Origin: Burkholderiales bacterium
Lineage (GTDB): Bacteria > Pseudomonadota > Gammaproteobacteria > Burkholderiales > Burkholderiaceae_D
DNA: 5,106 nucleotides
Assembly: GCA_016197345.1 (NCBI GenBank)
Contig: JACPVY010000336.1
Span: forward strand, 1 to 5,106
Reading direction: 5' to 3'
In this document: positions 1 through 5,106 of the stretch, in pieces
How positions within the stretch are numbered: the stretch's first letter is position 1
Layout: every line of letters starts with the position of its first letter
Notes under the pieces: model-generated
What the model was told of the DNA's origin: nothing
What the model saw: the letters and a program-made list of their open reading frames with translations, nothing else
The model's database searches: none
Program-made: the position numbers and the translations under genes

Positions 1-797
1 ACCTTGGCCAAGAAGTCACGCTGGTAGAAAAACGCGATGATGGCCGCTTCAATTTGGAAACCTCAGCAGGTACGCGCTTCATCACCAAAACCATTTTCAT
101 CGCTGCTGGCGTTGGTTCTTTCCAACCGCGCACCATCAAAGTCGATGGCATCGAACAATTCGAAGGCAGCCAATTGTTTTACCGCGTGCGCGAACCAGAA
201 AACTTCCACGGCAAAAATCTGGTGATCTGCGGTGGTGGTGATTCCGCGCTGGACTGGGTGCTGAACTTTGTCGGCAAAGCAGAATCGGTGGTCTTACTCC
301 ATCGCCGCGAAGATTTCCGCGCCGCGCCAGCATCGGTGGCGAAAATGAAAGCCTTGTGCGATGAATACGAAATGCAATTGATCATCGGCCAAGTCACCGG
401 TTTTGAAAGCCGCGATGATCGCTTGACCGAAATCAAAGTCACTGGTCAAGACGGCGTCACCCGCCGCGTACCGCTAGACGTGCTGCTGGTGTTCTTCGGT
501 CTCTCGCCAAAACTCGGCCCTATCGCTGAATGGGGTCTGGATATCGAGCGCAAGCAATTGAAAGTGGTCAATACCGAAAAATTTGAAACCAATGTGCCTG
601 GCATTTTCGCGGTCGGCGATATCAACACCTATCCCGGCAAGAAAAAGCTGATTTTGTCTGGTTTCCATGAGGCAGCGTTAGCAGCATTCGGCGCAGCACC
701 ATATATTTTCCCAGACAAAAAAATCCACATGCAATACACCACGACCTCACCAAAACTGCACAAGATTTTGGGCGTGGAAACTCCAGTATTCGATTAA
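1..797 (+). CDS. Ferredoxin/flavodoxin-NADP(+) reductase, type 2 (thioredoxin-reductase-like), 5'-truncated by window edge
   Basis: This FAD flavoprotein would move electrons between NADPH and ferredoxin or flavodoxin in the cytoplasm. The reading frame is open from the first complete codon at base 3 to TAA at 795-797, giving 264 visible residues. The family is about 340-350 residues, so roughly the first 80, including the N-terminal FAD-binding glycine motif, lie outside the window. The NADPH-binding GGGDSA is at visible residues 77-82, and the C-terminal FAD motif GIFAVGDIN begins at visible residue 200. Where true thioredoxin reductases carry the redox CxxC just before the NADPH motif, this protein reads YRVREPENF, with no cysteine pair. 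That marks it as the FNR branch and not thioredoxin reductase. A TTG codon at 54 is internal and is not the start, since homologous sequence continues upstream of it. The next gene follows after 42 bases with no obvious terminator, so read-through is possible. Confidence 0.9.
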   Translation, partial: LGQEVTLVEKRDDGRFNLETSAGTRFITKTIFIAAGVGSFQPRTIKVDGIEQFEGSQLFYRVREPENFHGKNLVICGGGDSALDWVLNFVGKAESVVLLHRREDFRAAPASVAKMKALCDEYEMQLIIGQVTGFESRDDRLTEIKVTGQDGVTRRVPLDVLLVFFGLSPKLGPIAEWGLDIERKQLKVVNTEKFETNVPGIFAVGDINTYPGKKKLILSGFHEAALAAFGAAPYIFPDKKIHMQYTTTSPKLHKILGVETPVFD

Positions 798-820
798 AGA
801 ATATCCAGTTGAACAAACGC

Positions 821-834
821 CCTTTCCTAAAGGA
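821..834 (+). promoter_or_regulatory. Ribosome binding site of the SMP-30 gene inside a small hairpin
   Basis: AAAGGA at 829-834 lies five bases before the ATG at 840 and fixes that start. The sequence CCTTT-CCT-AAAGG at 821-833 can fold into a five-pair stem with a three-base loop that would cover the Shine-Dalgarno bases. The repeat is directly visible. An effect on translation is only inference, and a stem this short may form by chance. Confidence 0.4.
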
Positions 835-839
835 ATCCC

Positions 840-1745
840 ATGTCCACCCAGCACTACGAGATCAGCCGCATCTTGCCCGACGCTATGCAAACTGGTGAAA
901 GCCCGCTGTGGCAACCGCAAGAAGGCGCATTGTATTGGGTCGATATCCCGGCTAAGACCGTACACCGCTGGCATGCCGCAAGCGGTGCGCATAGCAGTTG
1001 GCTGATGTCTAGCGATGCCGCTTGTATTGCGCTAGCGGCACGCGGTGGCTTGATCGTGGCGCTACGCACTGGCTTTGTCCATCTCGATACCACTAGCGGC
1101 GCGATTACCGAAATCGCTAGCGTGCCGTATGACACCAGCCGCGTGCGCTGCAACGATGGTAAATGCGACGCTAAGGGGCGCTTTTGGGTCGGCACCATGT
1201 ACGAACCGCGCGACCAGCAACTAGGCGAAATGCTATGCCTAGAACGCGGCAAAGTGCGCACCGTATGGTCGGGCGGGATGACGGTCGCTAACGGCCTCGT
1301 CTTTAGCGATGACCATAGCCTGCTTTACCATGCCGACACCACCTCGCATACGATACGACGCTTTCCACTCGATTTCGAAGCAGGTACAGTGGATGTCGCT
1401 CAGATGAGCGTGCTGAAAACTTTTTCTAGCGATAAGCAAAATAATTACGGCGGTCGGCCTGATGGCGCGGCGCTCGATGTCGATGGCAATTATTGGTGTG
1501 CGATGTTTGAAGGCGGGCGGATTTTATGCCTCTCCCCTAGCGGTGAAATTTTGCGTGACATCGCCCTGCCGGTACGCTGCCCAACCATGCTCGCCTTTGG
1601 CGGTGACGATCTGCGCACGCTCTACATCACCAGCGCTAGCCATGGTCGTAGCGCGAGCGAATTAGCGCAATACCCGTGGTCTGGCTGCGTACTAGCGTTG
1701 CGCGTGGATGTCGCTGGGAAATTCGAACCTTCCTACCTTGACTGA
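840..1745 (+). CDS. SMP-30/gluconolactonase/LRE family protein (putative sugar lactonase)
   Basis: This is a 301-residue, probably cytoplasmic (no signal peptide) six-bladed beta-propeller of the SMP-30/gluconolactonase family, metal-dependent hydrolases of sugar lactones. The length is normal for the family. The expected active-site positions are present: Glu20 in GESPLW, Asn105 in RCNDGK, Asn151 in VANGL and Asp208 in GRPDGAALD. These correspond to the metal- and substrate-binding Glu, Asn, Asn and Asp of human SMP30. The propeller signatures DAKGRFWVGTM (from residue 110) and DVDGNYWCAMFEGGRI (from residue 213) are also clear. The start has a good ribosome binding site (AAAGGA, five-base spacing). 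The glucokinase gene downstream suggests a sugar-acid or glucose-oxidation role, but the exact lactone cannot be read from sequence; gluconolactone, arabinonolactone and galactonolactone are all possible. The gene is rich in TAGCG (ten copies by hand count), unlike the reductase gene before it. Confidence 0.9.
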   Translation: MSTQHYEISRILPDAMQTGESPLWQPQEGALYWVDIPAKTVHRWHAASGAHSSWLMSSDAACIALAARGGLIVALRTGFVHLDTTSGAITEIASVPYDTSRVRCNDGKCDAKGRFWVGTMYEPRDQQLGEMLCLERGKVRTVWSGGMTVANGLVFSDDHSLLYHADTTSHTIRRFPLDFEAGTVDVAQMSVLKTFSSDKQNNYGGRPDGAALDVDGNYWCAMFEGGRILCLSPSGEILRDIALPVRCPTMLAFGGDDLRTLYITSASHGRSASELAQYPWSGCVLALRVDVAGKFEPSYLD

Positions 1746-1765
1746 TTGCTACAAATCAATATAAT
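1738..1765 (+). promoter_or_regulatory. Sigma-70-type promoter for the thioesterase gene
   Basis: TTGACT (1738-1743, five of six matches to the -35 consensus) is followed after 16 bases by a perfect TATAAT (1760-1765). The -35 hexamer overlaps the last codons and TGA stop of the SMP-30 gene. The predicted transcription start is near 1772, giving a leader of about 40 bases. The stretch after the -10 (GCGGGCC) is very GC-rich, a discriminator type often linked to negative control by ppGpp; that link is inference. Confidence 0.75.
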
Positions 1766-1812
1766 GCGGGCCGCAACCTTCCTTCCTTGCACCGCGTAAT
1801 TTCTGGAGAGTC

Positions 1813-2559
1813 ATGACCCTGTATTCGACCCCGTGGCTGGTACGCCAAGCTGGTGGCCCGCGCCGCTTCCGCCTTTACTGTTTCCCGCATGCTGGCGGTA
1901 GCGCTGTCAATTATCGCCAATGGCAAAGCAAGCTCAGCCCTGCAATCGAAGTCTGCGCGGTGCAATTGCCGGGCCGAGGTCAGCGCATGGCGGAAACGCC
2001 GTATTCCGATTTGCCCACGCTAGTGAAGGCACTCGCCCCCATCATCGCGCATCAAAGCCACCTGCCGTTTGCCTTTTTCGGCCACAGCATGGGCGCGTTA
2101 ATCGCTTTTGAATTGGCACGCTATTGCCAATTGCACGACCTGCCAACGCCACAAGCCTTATTCGTCTCCGGCACCGCAGCACCACAACATCGCCGTCCAT
2201 CGGAAGGCTTGCATAAAATGAGCGACGATGAATTGCTCAATGCGCTCGCCAAATTCAATGGCACACCGCCAGAGGTGCTACAGCACAAAGAATTGATGGC
2301 GATGATGTTGCCGATGATGCGCGCCGATTTCGCGATGGTCGAAAATTATCAATATTTCCCAGCCCCGATCTTAAACATGCCACTGACCGTGCTGGTGGGT
2401 AAAAAAGATGATCGCACCACGCCCGAGCAAGCCGATGGCTGGGCGAAAGAAACCAGCAATATTTGCCGCGTGCAATGGTTTGATGGCGATCACTTTTTCA
2501 TCAATAGCGAAACCGATGCAGTGCTAGATTGCGTCAGCAGCGACTTGCACGAATGGTAA
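1813..2559 (+). CDS. Type II thioesterase (GrsT/TEII family alpha/beta hydrolase)
   Basis: This 248-residue protein is the usual size for stand-alone type II thioesterases, which hydrolyse wrongly loaded acyl groups from carrier-protein phosphopantetheine arms of NRPS or PKS systems. The family opening is intact: LYCFPHAGGSAVNYRQW (residues 21-37) and VQLPGRGQR (50-58). The nucleophile elbow GHSMG puts the catalytic serine at 92. Asp200 (in GKKDDR) and His227 (in GDHFF) complete the triad at the expected spacing. The ATG at 1813 is preceded by GGAG at 1805-1808, a slightly short but workable spacing. The gene is bracketed by its own promoter and a strong terminator, so it looks monocistronic. 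No synthetase, carrier protein or phosphopantetheinyl transferase is visible nearby, so the partner must be elsewhere, or the enzyme acts on another acyl thioester. The family call is firm; the substrate is unknown. Confidence 0.92.
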   Translation: MTLYSTPWLVRQAGGPRRFRLYCFPHAGGSAVNYRQWQSKLSPAIEVCAVQLPGRGQRMAETPYSDLPTLVKALAPIIAHQSHLPFAFFGHSMGALIAFELARYCQLHDLPTPQALFVSGTAAPQHRRPSEGLHKMSDDELLNALAKFNGTPPEVLQHKELMAMMLPMMRADFAMVENYQYFPAPILNMPLTVLVGKKDDRTTPEQADGWAKETSNICRVQWFDGDHFFINSETDAVLDCVSSDLHEW

Positions 2560-2565
2560 GATAAC

Positions 2566-2598
2566 TGGGCGGCGACTTCCTGCCGCCCACGTATTTTT
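2566..2598 (+). terminator. Rho-independent terminator after the thioesterase gene
   Basis: A perfect eight-pair GC-rich stem, TGGGCGGC (2566-2573) with GCCGCCCA (2582-2589), encloses an eight-base loop and is followed by CGTATTTTT (2590-2598). It starts six bases after the TAA stop. It should separate the thioesterase transcript from the glucokinase gene. Confidence 0.88.
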
Positions 2599-2622
2599 AC
2601 TACCAAATGCATATCAATATTA

Positions 2623-2637
2623 GGTATTAAAAATACC
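2623..2637. promoter_or_regulatory. Perfect 6-3-6 palindrome, candidate RpiR/HexR-type operator
   Basis: GGTATT-AAA-AATACC is a perfect inverted repeat centred 62 bases before the glucokinase/RpiR start codon. Its size and layout (six-base arms around an A/T trinucleotide) match the architecture of known HexR boxes in gammaproteobacteria (TGTAAT-NNN-ATTACA), though the outer bases differ. Because the downstream gene carries an RpiR-type DNA-binding domain, autoregulation is a natural inference. A direct repeat TACCAAA occurs at 2601-2607 and 2634-2640, the second copy overlapping the palindrome's right arm. Confidence 0.5.
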
Positions 2638-2662
2638 AAAATAAAGCAATTTCGCATAAAAT
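2634..2662 (+). promoter_or_regulatory. Possible promoter of the glucokinase/RpiR gene (weak -35)
   Basis: TAAAAT at 2657-2662 matches five of six -10 consensus bases. With a 17-base spacer the -35 hexamer would be TACCAA at 2634-2639, a poor match that overlaps the right arm of the palindrome at 2623-2637. A weak -35 at a regulator-site candidate suits a regulated promoter. The predicted start near 2669 would leave a leader of only about 23 bases. Confidence 0.4.
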
Positions 2663-2691
2663 AGGCGTACCCCATTTCGGAATGCCTAGTC

Positions 2692-4575
2692 ATGTCAACC
2701 GCCACTACATCCCACAGCCCTTCTGCTCATTATCCCGATGGCCCGCGACTGCTGGCCGATATTGGCGGCACCAATGCCCGCTTCATCATGGAACTCGGGC
2801 CGGGAGTGACGGCAGGTTTATCGGTCGTTCAGTGCCGCACCTTTCCCACCCTGCTTGACGCGATGCGGGATTATCTTGAATTACCCAGCAGCATCGCACT
2901 AGGCAGCAAACAAGTACGCCATGCCGCCATCGCGATGGCCAATCCAATTGATGGCGATGCCGTGCGCATGACCAACCATGATTGGGCGTTTTCGATTGAA
3001 GCGCTACGCCAACAAATGGGTTTGCATACGCTACTGGTGTTAAATGATTTTACCGCCTTAGCAATGGCTCTCCCCCATTTGCCGCACAATGCAAAACGCC
3101 AAATTGGTGGTGGCATTGCGCGGCAAGATAGCGTGATCGGCTTGATTGGTGCTGGTACTGGTCTAGGCGTTTCAGGCATGATCCCAACCGAAGACAGGTG
3201 GATTGCACTCGGTAGCGAAGGCGGCCACGCCACTTTTTCACCGCGCGATAGCCGCGAAATGGCCATCCTTGGCTATGCCTTGAAACGCTATAGCCATGTC
3301 TCCACCGAGCGTCTCCTCTCGGGCCAAGGGATGGAATTGATGTATATGGCACTCGCCGAACAAGCGGGCATGACGCAAGTGCGCCCGCTTTCCGCGGCCG
3401 ACATCACCCACAGAGCGCTACGCGAAAACTGCACCCTCTGCGGTGCCGTGCTCGATACCTTTTGCGCCATGCTGGGCACGGTAGCGAGTAATGTCGCCCT
3501 CACGCTCGGCGCGCTAGGCGGAATTTATATTGGTGGCGGTATCGCACCGCGCTTTGGCGAACGCTTCGATTTATCCTTATTTCGGCAACGTTTTGAAGAT
3601 AAGGGGCGCTTTAGCGATTATCTAAAGCAAATCCCAACCTTCTTGATCGTCGGCGAAAATCCGGTATTTTTGGGTATTTCCGCAATTTTGGCCGAAAAAT
3701 TGGGCGCTAAAGCGGGCAATACGCCGATTTTGGAAGCCGTGGAGCAAGCACGCCAGCGCATGAGCCCCTCCGAATGCAAGGTCGCCGATTGGGTGCTCAA
3801 AGACCCACGCGCCGTACTATCTTCGCCGATTGTCGAAATCGCTCGTCAAGCGGGGGTGAGCCAGCCCACAGTGATGCGCTTTTGCCGCTCCTTGAATTTG
3901 CAGGGCTTAGCCGAATTTAAACTGAAATTGGCGGCAGGTTTGACCGGCACCATCGCGATTGCCCATTCCCAAATCAAATTCACCGACAGCACCGCAGAAG
4001 TGAGCGATAAAGTGCTCGCCAATAGCGCCCATGCGGCGATGGCGCTACGCGAATCCATTAGCGCAAAATCCCTCAATGCCGCAATTGAGTTACTGCAAAA
4101 AGCGAAATATGTCGAGATTTTGTGTGTCGGTTCCGCGCGTTTGGTCGCAGAAGATGCCTTGCAAAAGTTACTCCACTTAGGCATACGCACCAGCTATTTC
4201 CCCGACATCCAAAATCAATTAATGAGCGCCCGTTTGCTACAGCGCGGCGATGTCGGCCTCGCCATTTCACGCTCTGGCCAACTGGAAGAATTGCTCACCA
4301 GCGCACGCGCCGCCAAAACCAATGGCGCCAAGCTATTAGCGATCTGCCCGCACGGCTCGCCCCTAGCGAAAATCGCCGACGTTTGCCTACATTTAGATCA
4401 TGAAGAAGGCGAATTGCACTACATTCCTATGGTGGTGCGGCTGCTGCAATTGATTCTCGTCGATATTTTGGCAATTGGACTGGCGAAGAATTTGAATGTG
4501 CAACAGAGCGAAGATGCGCACGAGGCGCAAGGCAGCTCGAAAAAAACGCGCAAGATGGGGGCACATTTGGAGTAA
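2692..4575 (+). CDS. glk: Bifunctional glucokinase / RpiR-family transcriptional regulator
   Basis: A 627-residue cytoplasmic fusion. Residues 18 to about 345 are an ATP-dependent glucokinase (glucose to glucose 6-phosphate): phosphate-binding ADIGGTNAR (22-30), catalytic Asp119 in NDFTA (118-122), GTGLGVSG (from 155), EGGH (176-179) and GGGIAPR (281-287). Residues about 345-425 form the RpiR N-terminal helix-turn-helix, with recognition region SPIVEIARQAGVSQPTVMRF (378-397). Residues about 455-600 form a SIS sugar-phosphate-binding domain with VGSARLVAEDALQK (from 479) and ISRSG (525-529). A short basic tail follows. The same fusion, of similar length, is known in Burkholderia and relatives, so it is not a frameshift or assembly artefact. 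The likely logic is that the regulator half senses a sugar phosphate, perhaps the Entner-Doudoroff intermediate KDPG or glucose 6-phosphate, and controls glucose catabolism; the ligand is inferred. The ribosome binding site is weak (GGA at 2679-2681, ten bases before ATG), but the N-terminus resembles homologues and no better start exists. It appears to be transcribed alone. Confidence 0.93.
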   Translation: MSTATTSHSPSAHYPDGPRLLADIGGTNARFIMELGPGVTAGLSVVQCRTFPTLLDAMRDYLELPSSIALGSKQVRHAAIAMANPIDGDAVRMTNHDWAFSIEALRQQMGLHTLLVLNDFTALAMALPHLPHNAKRQIGGGIARQDSVIGLIGAGTGLGVSGMIPTEDRWIALGSEGGHATFSPRDSREMAILGYALKRYSHVSTERLLSGQGMELMYMALAEQAGMTQVRPLSAADITHRALRENCTLCGAVLDTFCAMLGTVASNVALTLGALGGIYIGGGIAPRFGERFDLSLFRQRFEDKGRFSDYLKQIPTFLIVGENPVFLGISAILAEKLGAKAGNTPILEAVEQARQRMSPSECKVADWVLKDPRAVLSSPIVEIARQAGVSQPTVMRFCRSLNLQGLAEFKLKLAAGLTGTIAIAHSQIKFTDSTAEVSDKVLANSAHAAMALRESISAKSLNAAIELLQKAKYVEILCVGSARLVAEDALQKLLHLGIRTSYFPDIQNQLMSARLLQRGDVGLAISRSGQLEELLTSARAAKTNGAKLLAICPHGSPLAKIADVCLHLDHEEGELHYIPMVVRLLQLILVDILAIGLAKNLNVQQSEDAHEAQGSSKKTRKMGAHLE

Positions 4576-4617
4576 GCGACCATCGCAGTCATCGTTACTC
4601 AACAGCAGAGATTTATC

Positions 4618-4663
4618 CGCAAGATTTTCCGTCATTCTCACGCATTGTTCTGAAAATCTTGCG
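4618..4663. repeat. Perfect 12-base inverted repeat downstream of glk
   Basis: CGCAAGATTTTC (4618-4629) and GAAAATCTTGCG (4652-4663) are exact reverse complements separated by 22 bases. Neither side has a T tract, so it is not a standard intrinsic terminator. Allowing one inserted base, both copies continue with ATA outward (GAAAATCTTGCGATA and, on the other strand, GAAAATCTTGCGGATA). That looks more like two oppositely oriented copies of one protein-binding site than a plain hairpin. It might alternatively stabilise the glk mRNA 3' end. Confidence 0.75.
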
Positions 4664-4788
4664 ATACAAAGGCAATTTACCCCAAAGACTTGCCGCGCCC
4701 GAGGCCAAAGCCATCAATTCCCCTGCGCAGTCGCAATGCAATCTGGCTTCCCCCCACCTAAGTTGTTACTAATCCACCGAAAAGTATG

Positions 4789-4828
4789 ACAATTTCCCTT
4801 GTGCGCGCCCACATCTGCGGGAAATTGT
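4789..4828. repeat. Perfect 10-base inverted repeat at the GC transition
   Basis: ACAATTTCCC (4789-4798) and GGGAAATTGT (4819-4828) are exact reverse complements separated by 20 bases. No T tract follows. The geometry is similar to that of the inverted repeat at 4618-4663, but the arm sequences are unrelated. Function unknown: a regulator site pair, an RNA hairpin or a mobile-element relic are all possible. Confidence 0.65.
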
Positions 4829-4973
4829 ATCTTCCTACAACCAAAAACATCATCCAAAATAGTCCGCGCTCATAGGAAGAACCACGATTTTTCTTCATTT
4901 AGAAATATAGAAGAAATACACGGTTGTATCAAAATATATTGCACATTACAAATAAGTCGTTACATTTCCACCA

Positions 4974-4988
4974 GTCAATATAATTGAC
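4974..4988. promoter_or_regulatory. Perfect 6-3-6 palindrome overlapping promoter elements of the gene at 5092
   Basis: GTCAAT-ATA-ATTGAC is a perfect 15-base palindrome about 104 bases before the start codon at 5092. It contains a consensus -10 hexamer (TATAAT, 4979-4984), and its right end supplies most of a -35 hexamer (TTGACG, 4984-4989). A protein bound here would block either promoter. The trailing GCGTTTTTC could also make it a weak AT-rich terminator, which I think less likely. Confidence 0.45.
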
Positions 4989-5012
4989 GCGTTTTTCTTA
5001 AAGCTTTAATAT
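4984..5012 (+). promoter_or_regulatory. Candidate promoter for the small-peptide gene at 5092
   Basis: TTGACG (4984-4989, five of six -35 matches) is followed after 17 bases by TAATAT (5007-5012, four of six -10 matches). The transcription start would be near 5019, with an AT-rich leader of about 73 bases. The competing reading uses the perfect TATAAT at 4979-4984, which has no good -35 upstream. The two cannot be separated by eye. Confidence 0.45.
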
Positions 5013-5091
5013 TCACACATGGACGCAATTAATGCAGCAACAAAAAATTAAATCCATAATCAAAGCAATCAAAAACACTAGGAGAATTAAA

Positions 5092-5106
5092 ATGCAGGAA
5101 TTGAAT
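5092..5106 (+). CDS. Start of an unidentified gene (MQELN...), possibly a double-glycine leader bacteriocin/microcin precursor; 3' cut by window edge
   Basis: ATG at 5092 is preceded by AGGAG (5080-5084) with a seven-base spacing, the strongest ribosome binding site in the window. Only five codons are visible: Met-Gln-Glu-Leu-Asn. This opening is typical of class II bacteriocin and microcin leaders, which start M-(Q/R)-(E/T)-L and continue to a Val-Ser-Gly-Gly processing site cut by a peptidase-ABC transporter. The AT-rich upstream region fits such accessory genes. Five residues cannot establish a family, so the start codon is well supported but the function is a guess. Any other protein beginning MQELN is possible. 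Confidence 0.6.

Larger units (their letters stand above)
4576..5091. other. 516-base gene-free region with a GC drop and several dyads
   Basis: I find no credible gene on either strand. Open frames here lack ribosome binding sites and recognisable protein character, or are extensions of frames shadowing the glucokinase gene. By hand count GC is about 62% at 4681-4740, 43-45% over 4741-4860 and about 32% over 4861-5100. It holds two long inverted repeats (4618-4663 and 4789-4828), a palindrome at 4974-4988, and candidate promoter elements for the gene starting at 5092. No U-tract terminator follows the glucokinase gene. The composition change suggests a boundary between conserved and accessory DNA. 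Confidence 0.7.

Noticed and set aside
54..797. Reductase gene starting at the TTG at 54
   Set aside because: The frame continues open to the left edge with family-like residues ([16 protein letters not shown]), so the gene is truncated by the window and does not start here.
3662..3677. GGTATT repeated inside the glk coding region, similar to half of the upstream palindrome
   Set aside because: It is a direct repeat explained by codons for a Phe/Leu/Gly-rich stretch, with no inverted partner.
4393..4641. Minus-strand 82-codon frame reaching into the intergenic region
   Set aside because: Most of it is antisense to the SIS domain of glk; the product is low in complexity and it has no supported start signal.
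4496..4789. 97-codon open frame overlapping the end of glk
   Set aside because: It lies mostly in another frame of glk and the following non-coding DNA, has no ribosome binding site and no recognisable protein character.
4890..4916. TTTCTTC/GAAGAAA inverted repeat in AT-rich DNA
   Set aside because: Seven low-complexity purine/pyrimidine bases with a 13-base loop are likely by chance at this composition.
4799..4987. 62-codon open frame in the AT-rich region
   Set aside because: It uses a TTG start without a Shine-Dalgarno sequence, runs through the inverted repeat and into the promoter palindrome, and resembles no family.
5019..5051. Ten-codon upstream ORF (MDAINAATKN) before the MQELN gene
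   Set aside because: No ribosome binding site, and it would begin at the predicted transcription start; no attenuation-type codon bias is seen.
1..5106. CRISPR arrays, tRNA or rRNA genes, insertion sequences
   Set aside because: No regularly spaced repeats, cloverleaf-like segments, rRNA-like sequence, transposase frames or terminal repeats with target duplications were seen.

Overview
This window looks like a piece of a betaproteobacterial chromosome, most likely Burkholderiales and perhaps Oxalobacteraceae-like. The main evidence is a single 627-residue protein joining glucokinase to an RpiR-type regulator, an arrangement I know from Burkholderia and relatives, plus a thioredoxin-reductase-like ferredoxin/flavodoxin-NADP reductase. 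The taxonomic placement comes from family knowledge, not a database search.

Layout, all genes on the plus strand: (1) bases 1-797, the 3' three quarters of a type 2 ferredoxin-NADP reductase gene cut by the window edge; (2) 840-1745, an SMP-30/gluconolactonase/LRE-family sugar-lactonase-like protein; (3) 1813-2559, a type II (GrsT-like) thioesterase with a complete Ser-Asp-His triad, with its own near-consensus promoter overlapping the end of the previous gene and a clear rho-independent terminator after it; (4) 2692-4575, glucokinase fused to an HTH_6 + SIS (RpiR/HexR-like) regulator, preceded by a perfect 6-3-6 palindrome that is a good operator candidate; (5) 4576-5091, 516 bases with no credible gene but with two long perfect inverted repeats and a palindrome/promoter cluster; (6) 5092 to the end, the first five codons (MQELN) of a gene with a strong ribosome binding site, which resembles the start of a double-glycine bacteriocin/microcin leader peptide.

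Genes 1, 2 and 4 fit central metabolism: NADPH/ferredoxin redox balance, sugar-lactone hydrolysis, and glucose phosphorylation coupled to transcriptional control of sugar catabolism. The thioesterase is an outlier, because such enzymes usually serve NRPS/PKS assembly lines and none is visible here. By hand count GC falls from about 60% in and just after the metabolic genes to about 32% over 4861-5100, so the window probably runs from a conserved block into an accessory region. If there is an undescribed system here, it most likely begins at the right edge with the MQELN gene and its upstream control region; the window ends before this can be decided.
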